A stretch of 36,477 nucleotides of DNA from Saccoglossus kowalevskii (lineage: Eukaryota > Hemichordata > Enteropneusta > Harrimaniidae): the NCBI RefSeq assembly GCF_000003605.2, contig NW_003122410.1, positions 896,056 through 932,532 of the forward strand, written 5' to 3'. The translations under genes and the position numbers were made by a program. Within the stretch, counting starts at the first letter, position 1. Every line of letters starts with the position of its first letter. The notes under the pieces are model-generated. The model was not told the origin of the DNA and ran no database searches. It saw only the letters and a list, made by a program, of their open reading frames with translations. Positions 1 through 12,700 of the stretch are shown in pieces.

Positions 1-650
1 TAAAAGAGTCATCATCCAATAAACCTAAAGGCCATATGGGAAATAAAACGAGTCTAGTAAGTAACGCAGACCAATCTTAATTATGAAATCTTCTCATTTA
101 GATTTTGTAATACAGTCATCTTCAGATTATCGATTATAAAATCCAGTGTGTGATTAGTTGACTGTATGATGCCATGCAATGCTGAAAACACAATCACAAA
201 CTGATCTATGGGGATTCTTTGATAATTTTTTGGCTACAAGACAACTGTGAGCTGGAAAGTTTGTGGCATTTTGGAAATCTTACATACTACTTCATATGTT
301 CAGAGCTTCCAATAAAAATATTGGTGATAATACAGTTTGAGCCAGTATAATATGAAAATAGCTACTGATACATAGCATATTTTATTGAAAATGTCAGCAT
401 TACAAGAATATACAGCATAGCAGAGTTTTGGGTTGTTTTCTTGCTAGAGTCCACGATGCACAATATTGAGAAATCAACACTGGCTCACATTCAGTAATAA
501 ATCAACTAGAGAACTATTAATCTGTTGATTGGTGTATATAGCAGATATACTACACCTGATATTGCTTCATGTGTGCATGCTTTGAGAGTCATATTTTTTC
601 CTCTCACAACTGGGTGTGATGTCAATGGTAAATGTGCAGAAATGTCTTAC
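1..650 (-). other. RanGAP1 intron 15 and left edge
   Basis: AT-rich sequence downstream of the last recognised RanGAP1 exon. I looked for the final exon (the human protein ends about 22 residues later) and found no convincing one. No other feature is seen. Confidence 0.6.
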
Positions 651-772
651 CTTGATAGGAAAGCGATGAGTGTAGTAGCACATACAATAGGAAAATAGTT
701 TTGCTTTACAACATGTGCCAAAGTGATTATTGTTCCTTTGATCTGGAGAAATGGTTTGATTTTATCTTCACT
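651..772 (-). CDS. RANGAP1: RanGAP1 exon 15 (residues 510-549, last exon in window)
   Basis: Opens with SEDKIK, completing the LKSE sumoylation motif, then [20 protein letters not shown] and IAFLS. This corresponds to the part of the human protein about 22 residues from its end. Acceptor AATTACAG, donor TCAAG|GTAAGA, phase 2, so at least one more exon follows to the left. Confidence 0.92.
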
Positions 773-3700
773 CTGTAATTGCAAATAACATACATAGTAG
801 AATTTGTAAAGTTGTCAAAAATCATAAAAGTAGGAATGGACTCAAAATAGAGAGCAATCCGTATAAATTATTGAACACATTTAAACTAATCCAAGGTTAA
901 TTTAAAGTCTTTTCTTCATGCTGCCTTGTCAGATTTATCCAACTTTTCTGAATTGTAAATAGTCTAATTTATTGCTGTGATTGATCAATAAGAGAAGGTG
1001 TAAATAATCCACATTACTTTACCTTAAGAAGTCCCAAATAAACTAATACGCTATTTACTATTTCTTCTGGTCTAAGATCACTGCAATACGCTTTACTCAT
1101 AATAGCATCTAGACAAAAAATAACAAATTATTTTTGACGAACCCAATCATTATCAAAAACTGATTATGGTTTTACTATAAAGTAGCCTGTCAAGCTTAAT
1201 ATTCTATACAAAAATGTGTCACAAGACAAGAATCGTACATAGCAAATTGGCTCATACGGGCAGCAATAAAATGTTGGTACCCCTATTGGCTAAGACAGAC
1301 AGCTGTAAGATGTTCAGTCCCCAATTAGATAATAGACGTATATCGATGAATCACCTGAACATTGGTAGACAGCATTGGTAACATTCTCATTCTCTAAGTC
1401 CATGACTGATGACACTTTGAAGAACATCTTCACGATACTGTCTGAATTTTCCACTTTCTATGAGATGAGAAGTAATGATTAATTAAGTATTAAGTCTTAG
1501 CATATTCTGAATGGTACACCTCTGATACGGACATATTCATTTCTAGTTCAGTAAATGAAACTGACAATATACAAACTATTTAAAAATCTTTGAATAGAAA
1601 ATGTTATAATGTAGCAAATTAAAAATTGTGTTTGTTTGGAATAAAATTTAATAAAAAGTATTATAGAAAAAAATATGTACAACGTACAAACTAAACATTA
1701 CTGTTATGTTCAAAAGCATATATAAATGATGATATAAAGATATACTTGCCCCAAGTTCATCAACAAACAGCTGTGATCTGTTGCTACCTAATGCAAGTAA
1801 CTTATCAGATGAGGGAGACTGGAGGAAGTCACCAATAGTAACAGTAGCCTAAGCAACAGCATCAGTAGAAAAAAAGGTTCATTAGCAGATTGTCATTATT
1901 ATGAAGGTGGATTGAACGGATCTGAAGATTATACATCATTTTCTTTCATTACTATGGGTTCATATTATTACGATACAATGCAGAAATATCTTTTCATAAA
2001 CAAAAAGTCTGAACATTTTTGGGGGGGGGGGGAAATGTTTATCCAAACATTCCAAAGCATTAATATTTAATATAGCGTGATGATCTTTCTATGGAGATGG
2101 AATATATGCCCGTGGCAAACAGGCCAGGCCTGCCATTCTTAAACCTAGGTTCTCCCATCACACTCATTAAAAACGTGATGTAATTCCCATGTAGGATCTG
2201 TACTCAGGACTCGCTAATGATGGGTGTAACTATAATGCATTGTGGGTAAAAAAGGAGATTTAGTTTTGGAATTCAATGTTTTATCTACACCCATTATGTT
2301 TACAAGTCTGGATTTCCAGCACTTATGACAGAACAAAAACTATTTCTGAAAGTAGGAGAAGAATTTAAAAATTCAGGTCTAAAATGATTCAGAAAACTGA
2401 AATTAAAACAATGAATAATTAAAAATATTCCTGTTTCTGGTCATTGTCCGTCAAAAAGTGCATGTCACAGATTTTCTTTGATTATTTTCCAAAAAATACA
2501 TTTTTTATGAAAAATAAAAATTAAATTATTGATCATCTTATGTCATAATTATATCATTGTTAGTTTATCAAAACAATGTGCAATTTCCAGGGTGGAAGCA
2601 GGGGTATTTGTGAAGGATTCACTGACTTTCAGTTTAGTGGATATATGCGAGCTAAAATTATACTATCCATTATTGTAGAACATGATTTAGCACAGCACCC
2701 ATCAAACTTAACAGTATGCGCTCCAAAACAAAATAACTTTGAAACAGGTAATGCATTGTGGGCTTTAGATTACGGTGGGAATTATACTTGAATATGCTGT
2801 CATAGCAATTGAAGATTAAGGCTATAAATTTTTTAAAATAAATAAAATAAGTGTACATACATATGACACAATGTGTGAAATTGTACATGATGGAGCGAGA
2901 AACATCAAGAGATATGGGTACACATGTGCAGATTTCTCTCGCCAAAGTCGTGTTCAGATATATTATAATTTGCTATACTATTTGAGAACTTTTATTCATG
3001 TCATATTTCATACGGGACCACAAGATTAATATTATTCCTAAATGGACCTTGATTAAGCAAATCTTCATCAATATCTCCAAAAAATATACATGTCTAAATA
3101 TACATGGCTTCACAAGGATGATAAACATTTCAAGAGTTCACAAAAATTACAACAGATATTTAAACCATCATACTTTGCCATTTTACATATGAAGACTGGT
3201 ACTGTATTTGATAGGGTGTTTAAATTATACACATGTGATCATATGATAATTCATTGTAGTTAAGTGGAGAATGCTCCATGATACAAATAATCTCTGCATC
3301 TCCACAGGGAACCCAGGAACTAGAACTAAATATTTTTCTCTGCTTGTTAAATCCACACCCTCAATGCACATACCTCTATGTACTATATTGTCATTGCTCA
3401 TATTTAAATATGAATGAATTGAAAATTAATTAAATTATCATCAGTATATAAGGTTATTACAAAGATACCTCAAAGTATGCACGAAGACAGTACAGCGGCA
3501 GTATCGACGGACGCGCAGCGGAGGTCGATGCGACATTGTACTGTCTGAGTGCATACTTTGAGGTATCTTCGTAATGACCTCATTATTATACATCTTTTCC
3601 TACCAAAGATACATCATGGTAATGCCGACATCCAAAAAGTTTAGAACAGAATCAGTGAACTTCTTTGTATGGAGTCCGGTCAAATCCTGGTGGCAGCCAT

Positions 3701-6700
3701 GTTTGTTTTTATTATTATAGGACGCTTACGCGCGTAATTATTCCATATTTGGAATTCGCATTTCCTAATATAGTAGTATGAAAATACCCCATAAAATACC
3801 GCAAAAATTACGGCACGCTGTAACTTATAGCGTTACGGTGACAGATGTATAATAATAATATATTCTATATTCTATCCTAATGAAAGCATATTTTATAATC
3901 AATCTGTGATCATGTCTCAATATGTATAAATAAAACACATGAATAAAATTGATAAAATTGTTTGTTTATTGACAACATGATTTCATTAAACGGCAAACAA
4001 CACAAGTGTCTAACATCTAATAAACCTATCAATAACACTTGTATATATTCACTGGCTGCCTGTACATAAATATTGCAACACTTCACTGAGAAACCTGGGT
4101 TTAGAAAATAAACATTTTTTTTTGTAGAAATATATACAATAAAATTTAGATGTTGCATCACAACAAATAAATATACAACTGAATTATATTTGATGATGTT
4201 AAAAGGAAAGGTTCCTATCTGCTGTTTTCCAGTTATACATTGTTTCCATTGAAAACTATGGCAAGCACTTCTCCCATCAAGTTTAAATGTACAATGTATA
4301 TCTAAATTCAAAATTTAAGTTCAAATGTATATGTATGGAACTATGACTAACAAATGTATACACGTTTCATAAATCACAGAAAAACTGTACATGCATTCAC
4401 CACAAAACAGGAAATCTACAAAAATAGCTGCTTCTATTAAAATTGTCAAAAATTACATATTTACAGGACAGGATATAAACCATTAAAATGCTAAAAAGTT
4501 TTAAGATAAATTAAAATAAGTCAGTAAAATCGTTAAGCCAGAAACTATGAAATTGAAACATAAAGTACTCATGAATTTCATAAAAAAGTACAACTCAGTG
4601 AATATACAGATCATCTGAGACTGAAAATTCCACTCTTCATGCAAGAGTACAAGTATCAGAAACAAACTTGCATGTATTGGATCAAAATGCATGAATTATA
4701 TTTGTGAAAAACTTAAAACCTAGATTTATGTACATTGACAAGTAGTTGTCACTACCTATAATCAATTTCCTTTCAGACGTACAGTTTAGTGAAAAAGCTT
4801 AAAACCTGGATTCAATTTGATAAGATATTGGGCAATCGCTACTTTTAAGGGAAACTCGTAGTATTATTTGTAATACTTTCACGTCGCAAGTTGCTCTACA
4901 AAGTACATTGTAATTTATTGTAAAGAAGAAACTTGCACCACAAAAATTTCCTATATCACAATCTTCTAAAATCTTATATGAAGGCACAGTTAAAAAGCAG
5001 AAAAATATGTTGATGATAAAAAGTAATATTTGTGGACTTTAATACTGCCGTTTTAAAAACACAACATGTTGAAAAGACATTAAAATGTTTTTATATTTAC
5101 AACTATTTTCTCCTTGATGTGTTTTGACAACAGTAAAATAGCCAAAATATGAGCACGCAAATAGATAAAAAAAAAAAAAAAGTACGCAAAAGAGTCCTTC
5201 AACTGCAAATATCTCTCTCTGTCGGTTGTACAATGTATCATAGTTTTAGTTTATCCAAAGCATCTGCCAGGTCTTCTGTTGATTTCTGTAAAAGTCATAC
5301 CAAGAAAGACTAACTTCAGTCAATAGAATTTACTTTTCATTTTTATGTACAGACAAATACATTGTCAAAACTAGTACCCGTAATGAAAGAAATCCTTAAC
5401 GCTGAGCTGGCAAACACAAAACTCCTCGTTTTGTTCTTCAGTAAAAGAGATGGTGCTTTCTTGCCAAGAAAGACAATTGTTCAAATTTCTCGTTTGTTTT
5501 ATAAAAACTACTTTTCAAGAAACAACTCATTTTAGGATACAAAACCAGCTGACAATACAGTGTTCCAAGTCATGCCATCTATTATTGAAATGTATGTGAA
5601 ATAAATAAGGGACAGAAATTTTGTTCACATCGTCTGTTCTAATCCGTCAATAAATCACTTAAAATAAAGTCTAAATGACAAGCGAATACAAAGTGCTGAT
5701 ATTACCGATATTGTTTAAACCGATCTACATCATTTTCAAGAAACAGATGCTTTGTTGCCGAGGACATGGCTTGTAGGAAAAGTATATTACCAGAACAAGT
5801 TCAATTTGGGCTACAGGACTTTGTATAAATGAAGTAATATTGAATGTGGGGTATAATGTATGCACAGTACAGAGTATATTGAGACATGATCACAGATTGC
5901 ATGCAGGCAAGAATTGTGGCATGAATATAGATGGATTATCACTTGTTTTGGTTATCACAAGGTTCCTAACATTTCATCAAAATTTCTCTAATGGTTTAAC
6001 AGCAATTATTGTAACTTGTTATGGTAATCCTTGATGTATGCTGTTGCATCAAGCAATGTGGATTTAACAATGGTTACTACACATACTTACTCCATATCGT
6101 ATTTATCCTTGTACTAAACATACTGCGCAGTTGACTACACTTGATAGCAGTTACAGAATTAAATTTATTTCCAGTTGTGTAAAATTAATTCACTTCATAA
6201 TTATTAAAGATGCAATACGGACAAAAAAAAAATATTTTTTATTATTGTTGTTCAATACTTTAATACTGTTGACTAAATCACAGTCATTTTTTTATTTCAA
6301 CTAAAAAATGTGAACACCCAATAGTATTTGTAAGAAAAAGCAAAACCCCCTTATATGCAGAGGAAGTGAATGATACTGTGGAATACTTTATTTTCGCTTG
6401 GAATTAATTTTCGCTATTTTCGCTGAAGGAATGATTCAGTGAAAATATAATCCAGCGAATATACCTTTTTTCCTATCTTTTACATTCAACTCACTAAAAA
6501 ATCAGTGAAAATAAATTCCATACAACACACCTAAAAAGTCTTTTCAGCGAAAATTAATTCCAGTGAAAATAAAGTATTTTACAGTATTGAACATACCAAA
6601 AGAGCCAGTGCATATGTGTATCAGAGAAATTTATTATGTTATGTGCTATAAGAAAACTGTTTTCAGTTCATGATAAATCATAGTCCAATGTTTCACAGTA

Positions 6701-9700
6701 TCAAACAATAATACTACAAATGAAATGTTCTTCTCCATATTGCATCTTTAAAATTGAAATTTATTAAAACTATGGTAATTACCTTGTCATCTTGACTTCT
6801 TGGTGTAATCGCCGTACCTTGAATTTGTAACGCAGGATCTTCTGAAACGTCACCTTCTACCTCCTCTTTCACTTCTGATACTTCTTCTTCCTCCTCCTCT
6901 GCCTCATCATTACCATCTTCATCTTCACTGTCGCCTTCATCATCACTATAGTAATGACATAAAAGAGTGAATTTTTTTCCATTTGTGAATTTCTTATAAT
7001 GCCACAGGGTGATTTTTTATTGCCATCAAGTTTTGAGTTTTGTAGGTCAAATTTTTCTGTTAAGCGTGACCATGTTTGTCACATTTGAAAAGTTGCTTGA
7101 CAGGAAACACACTACTTTCCCCCCATGTGCAGGGAGAGTCAAAGATGTTTTTTATGACACTAGAGATAGTTCACCATTATTAGCAGTAACTAAGGAAACT
7201 ATTTTACAACTAGAATAGTAGTTGGCAGCAAGTCAAGATTCAATCTATCAAAGAGGGCAGTATTGATAATATTACAATTCATACAAGCTTTACTTACCTA
7301 AAAGAACCAAGCTTGTCTGTTATGCCAACAGATTCGAAAATCTCATTAATTGAATCTATCCCTTCTTCTCCAAGGCCATTACCTACATTAGAAAACAAAA
7401 ATAATGTGTACTGTAAATGTTTTAATTTGGCAAAACAAGAATATTTAGGAAATTTTTTCGGCATGAACTCTAAATAGAGTTCTTATGGAATGACTAAATT
7501 ATTGTGTTGCAAACTACATCCAATAGTCTTGCGTATTCCAGGAATGCCTTACTGATGGAATATGTTTGATGGATTTAACTAGATCATACAATTGAATCAC
7601 TCATATATCATATTACCAATACTCAATATCACAGCAGAAAAAAATAAGTGGTCACCAACTGGATTTTGAGATATAGTAGATTATGACGCAATGTTTATAT
7701 TGTCTGCCATGACGACAGGTGAATAGTATAGAATAGAGGACGAACCACTCTGAAAAGCAAGACACAGTAATGCCTTTAATTTATTTCACAGGATTAGCAA
7801 GCTAACAAAGCTGCCCTCGTTTCTATAGATATTATAACTAAAACTACTGTGATGGGGCAAGGTTTGTCGAGTCCCAGGAGCTGCTTTGAAGCAATAACCT
7901 ATGTTTGTTCTGTTTTTAATGCATGATTACATACATAATGTGGGCAAAGAGAGCAAATAGAGGTCCATCTACAGGTGAGGTACACATATATAGAAGTCAA
8001 CGATAACATTTTTGATAACAAAATGACAGATATATTTGCTAAAAATACTGAGCATTGAAGATATTATCACGAAATGAACAAATCTGTCAAAAGTCTACCC
8101 TAGGTACATTTACTTATATACATGTACTAAGTATCAAAGCAATTGAGCTAGTACCGGATTCTGCCGTAAATTCGCCCATCCAAAAAATCTCCCTGGGCGG
8201 TTTCACGGCTGGTGGGCACTTATTTGGGGGTAAAATTTCCAAAAAATGATCATCAAATATTTTTTTGGGACTTCTATTTTCATTCAAAAATTAACCAATG
8301 CTGACTTTCCACGCCGGCAGTTGGACCACCCAAGACAAGAGAAACTATTGCAGAAGCTAAACTAAAAATTGATACATTTTTACTAGTTGCTACAGTTACT
8401 GTTCTATGCACAGCAGGTTTCCCCAGACACCTGAATTAAAAAGTAGACCGCCTAAAATTTCACTATAATATCACCCAGTGTCATCTTTCTCAGTAAAAAA
8501 AACAAAAACAAAATCTGAAAATAAAACATGGTAATTGGTATATTCTTAGCAGATGTGGCGGTCCTGAAAAGGGTCGTTTGGTTTGAACATGTCATGAAAC
8601 ATGTTGTGCAATATTGACATCAAAGCGACAATTGCGTAGGATATCTTGAATTCTTGGAATCACCTGATCAATGGCAAGAAACCAAATGTTGCAAAAGTGC
8701 ATAACACCGACCCTCGGTGAGTGTGAGAACGCGTTTGTCTTTGGTTTAAGATAGTAACAACCATCAGCAGATAAATTCAAGTTCATTATTTTCACCAATA
8801 ATCTTGCTGCATCACGTTTTAAACTTGCCACTTTCTTTCCACGAAAAGTCACGGCGACTGCGTCTTTATCGTGAAGATTCTGGCGATCTCGGCAAAGGAG
8901 ATGTGAAGTACCCAATGGTAGTGAGCTACTGTAATGTGGCATTCCAACAGCAAGTACATTGCGAATAACAACTTTCTTCTTTCCCATGATGTAATGAGTG
9001 ATCAATCACTGACGACAGAATGTAATATTTTTTTCAGTTGACGACTCTTTATATGCAATTTGACCAATGCAAATCCAGTGTTCTAAAATACTAGTATCGA
9101 CAGGCACAAAACAACTCCACATATTTTTTATTATGGCTATGGCGAGACTTTGATTCGTCTTTGTTTTGCTTTAACTGGCCGTGAACTGACAAGAAAGTCT
9201 GTTTGTATTTTCCACATCCGTAAGCGCACACCACTATACTAATAAATATTTGAATGCGCACGCTATTGTTAGATTTAATGGTCTGCATTCCACACCATCA
9301 TTGTATAGTGAATAAAAGGATGACAAGTGATCAAGACGGTTGCAGTGACAGTGAGTACGAGTGACAGGAACACATTTTTATTTAACTTGACTTCGAAATT
9401 TTTGATTTTTTTTGGAAACAGAGAAGTAACTGTAGAGGTGAATAGTGCATTTAATGAAATAGAAGTCTGTCATGGCAGTGGGCAGTTATGTTTGTGATTT
9501 TTAATGCAGCTGAGGGACCATGCTTGGTTTAATTTGTAGGTTATTATTTTTAAAATTACGGGCACGGAGAATGATTTTGTGAACCACTAGATTTCAAAGT
9601 CCCGGATAATTCAAAGTAACGGGCCACCTATGACGTTATTAAATGCGGGACATCATTCGACTTTACGATTTCATTTGGACGTGATTAAGAAATTGCAGGT

Positions 9701-12700
9701 ACATTGAATTTAAGTGAGTGAACCCGTTTTGTATTACTAGGAAATAAAGGCTAAATATTGAATGCTATATACAAATCATTTTCGAAAGCACAATGGACGA
9801 ATGAGACTGTGATATTTTATTTTTATTCTGGCATAGTTTAATTGAACCATGAATTGATTTTGGGACAGAGGTAGAAAGACTAACAACAAATACAGGCTTT
9901 TCCGTGGGACAAATGAAAACCTTGTATATTAATTTGTAGACAGTTGTAAATCGCTGATTTCCAATAAAGTTGAGTGTTTTGTATATGGCTAGCATATCTT
10001 GTTACAAAATTCAAAGGAAGAAAAAATAATATATGACTTTACCAAAAACGAGTGGCATGTCATAATTATTGTGTTCGCAATGATACAAAGAGATTTTCAC
10101 ACGTGTAATCTGCGGCATTTTCTTTGCCAATGTCTGGCAATCACTGTGACTCCAACCCAAAGCTAAATTTAGCTAAAATTTGCTAAATATGGCTCGCACC
10201 CTTTACAAAAATTTGCCATAAATTACACAGCTCATACAAGGCAGAGTCACTTTTAGTCTATGTTCAAAACCGTGACCGTGACATGCCGACTCAGAAGTAA
10301 AAATTGAACACCATTGAAGACAAACTTCAAGTTGTTGCTGTTTGGAGAGACTGTGGCATCTTGACGTACATATATTGATAGAAAAAGACTGAGGGAGTGG
10401 TCAAAACGCGAAAGAGAATTTGTTACCGTAATCACGGTGACAAGAAGCATTGTAGAAATATGGAAGTTTTTTTTTTTTTTTTGTGATGACACCATTTACT
10501 GCCTTAGTACATATTTTGTGGTATTTTCGTAATAACATTATTATTGTACATCTTTTCTGCACAGCTAGAAATTAACTACGCATAATCCCTAGTTTGAAAA
10601 TTCATTCAAAAGCGATTGATCGCACAGGAACATCTGTCTGTTCTCCAAGAGATGACATATGGCATAGACGAAACACCCGTGTACATCAACATGGTTGCAG
10701 ATACCACTATCGACTTTATCGGCAACAAAACCATTGAGGCAGCAAACTGTGGTGCCACAAAAGCACGTCCATGAGTGGACAATATTTGAAGACGGCCGTC
10801 ATTCTGAAAGGCCTGAAAAACATTCCCAAAGTCACTGTTCCAAGTAACATTTTCGTAATGCTTGCAAATAAAGAAAGCAACACCTGTTAACTCATAGACA
10901 CGTGGGTAAATAAATTTTTCCGTGCACGAGCCGGGGCAACGCCACATAAAGGGGGCGATCTCCTGTCCTTGTTGGAAAGGTACAACACATCGGTCAAATA
11001 TATCCCACCCAAAACAACAAGCTACCTGCAGCCAGTAGATGTAATTTGCAACAGACCATTTAAGGCGGCGATGAGATGACAGTGCCGGGGGGTTGGTTTG
11101 CGACCATCTTGGGAAACAGTCTTTGCTGTTGTAAGTGCCGCCGTTGAAGAAATGAAAACTGCTGTAAATACCGGTACCAAGCGAGCATTTGAGTGTGGTG
11201 GGATAGCCACAAATGGCGGAGTCATTGGGAACAAGTCACTGAACAGCAACCATCAATAGGTGTTAGCTGGGGTGTTTGCTTGAGTCCTTAGAATGTAAAT
11301 GTACGAGTGCGTCAAGAAGATTATAACAATTGCCCGCCCACATGAACAAGGCATTCTCCCTGATCTGATCATAAAAAGCATACATCGGTTAAAAATAACA
11401 AATAGCAGCTCTCCAGCAGAGTTTCCCCACGCATTGGTGTATCACTTCCTGCAGTTTATTGTTTAAAAACCCCAACTGCCGTTTGACAGCCCTGGGCGAA
11501 TTTCCAGCAGAATCCAGTAGTTTTCAAGAAAATAGCATTTTTTACCAAAAATGTTCACCAAAAATAGAAAATTGAAGATATCAACATGAAATGAACAAAT
11601 CGGACAGAGGTTAACTCAAAGTACCTGTATACCAAGTATCAAAACAGTTGAGCTTGAAGTTTTCAAGAAGAAGATGGAAATGTAATTATTGAAGGATGAA
11701 CGAAAGAACAATCGCCTACATAAACAGCTCTGCTGTCATATATGGTGATAACTGAGCAAATAAGACTTATTTTTGTCCAAAGAGGCACATTTGTATTTAA
11801 GTATATTTTCATTATTCTGAATTTGTTTTTTGAGACCTTGCTGAAAAATCCTTATGAAAAACAATGTATGATAACAAACTCTTACCATTTAAGTCAAGTT
11901 TTTCTAAATTCTTTTTACTCTGCACACTTTTAGCTACTGCCAGGGCTGCATCTTTTTTGATCTCACCAAACGATAAATTCAATTCCTGTTGAAAAATATT
12001 AATTAGTCATTGTAAAACCACTAATACATATTTTCTGAAATCATATGCCATTCTATAAATAAGGATACAGCACATAAAAATGCAACTAAATGGACACTGA
12101 TCATGTAAAATAGCTATGGTACACTCATATGAAATCAAACAATAACCACGTACAAGAAATAGAACAGCAGCTGCAACTCATCTTGAAAACAAAAGTTATT
12201 GTTTTTTGGAAACTATGCTAGAGGGCGCTATAAACACCAAATCTCTATAGAGTCTGCATTTGAGATACAATTTCTAATTTATTTATACAGATGATTGATT
12301 TCATGAGGGGATACAATAGCACAAACAAACAGGTGTAAAAAACATATTTATATTACTAAGTATAGGTTGAGTTCAATAAGATTGGTCATCTGGAAAAAAT
12401 TTGGGGCAAAGAAAAATAGTAAAACTAATACTCACCTTGAGTTTAGGAACTCCATGCTCTAAGGCATTTGCTATTGCCTGTGCTCCAGCAGATCTAACTA
12501 AACAATCACCAAAGTTTATGACTTCTAATTCAGGTAGGTTAGCAAACGCCTGAAAGAACACAATCAAATCTCATTAACGAGTAAACCATACCAATTGTGG
12601 TCTTATCCCTTGTATTAAGAAATTTCCACAAATTATGCATTAATCTATGTTAATATATTGTACTATAGTACAACCAATGATATTAGTGCACATGAACAAA

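Larger units (their letters stand above)
1849..6782 (-). other. RanGAP1 intron 11 (4.9 kb)
   Basis: Holds a 12-base G run (2021-2032), a foldback element (3451-3580), a CpG-rich block with TATAATAAT-type inverted ends (about 3581-3857), the candidate alternative terminal exon (5238-5285) and a MITE (6374-6586). Short open frames elsewhere show no recognisable protein. Confidence 0.7.
8154..11517 (+). mobile_element. Decayed pogo/Tigger-type DNA transposon (3364 bp)
   Basis: Left end CCGGATTCTGCCGTAAATTC and right end (inverted) CTGGATTCTGCTGGAAATTC match at 22 of the first 25 bases. Both are flanked by TA (8152-8153 and 11518-11519), the target duplication of the Tc1/mariner superfamily. A disrupted DDE_1-type transposase lies on the plus strand (10283-11259) and a HIRAN-like frame on the minus strand (8592-9005). 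Inactive. Confidence 0.85.
7383..11885 (-). other. RanGAP1 intron 9 (4.5 kb)
   Basis: Mostly a pogo-type transposon (8154-11517) inserted in a two-copy tandem repeat (about 8003-8150 and 11531-11655). The rest (7383-8002 and 11666-11885) shows no feature. Confidence 0.75.

Noticed and set aside
2021-2032. Twelve-base G run as a G-quadruplex
   Set aside because: A single uninterrupted run without further G tracts nearby is a simple homopolymer, not a convincing quadruplex.
9091-9288. 65-codon minus-strand frame upstream of the HIRAN-like frame
   Set aside because: It could be an earlier exon, but it is in another frame, has no recognised domain, and the splice signals between them are weak.
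10606-11249. Minus-strand frames of 113 and 75 codons in the transposon
   Set aside because: They are antisense shadows of the transposase relic, whose plus-strand pieces match pogo-type proteins.
8003-11655. Flanking direct repeats read as LTRs of a retroelement
   Set aside because: They lie outside the TA-flanked terminal inverted repeats, continue across the empty-site junction, and the interior encodes a cut-and-paste transposase with no reverse transcriptase or gag.
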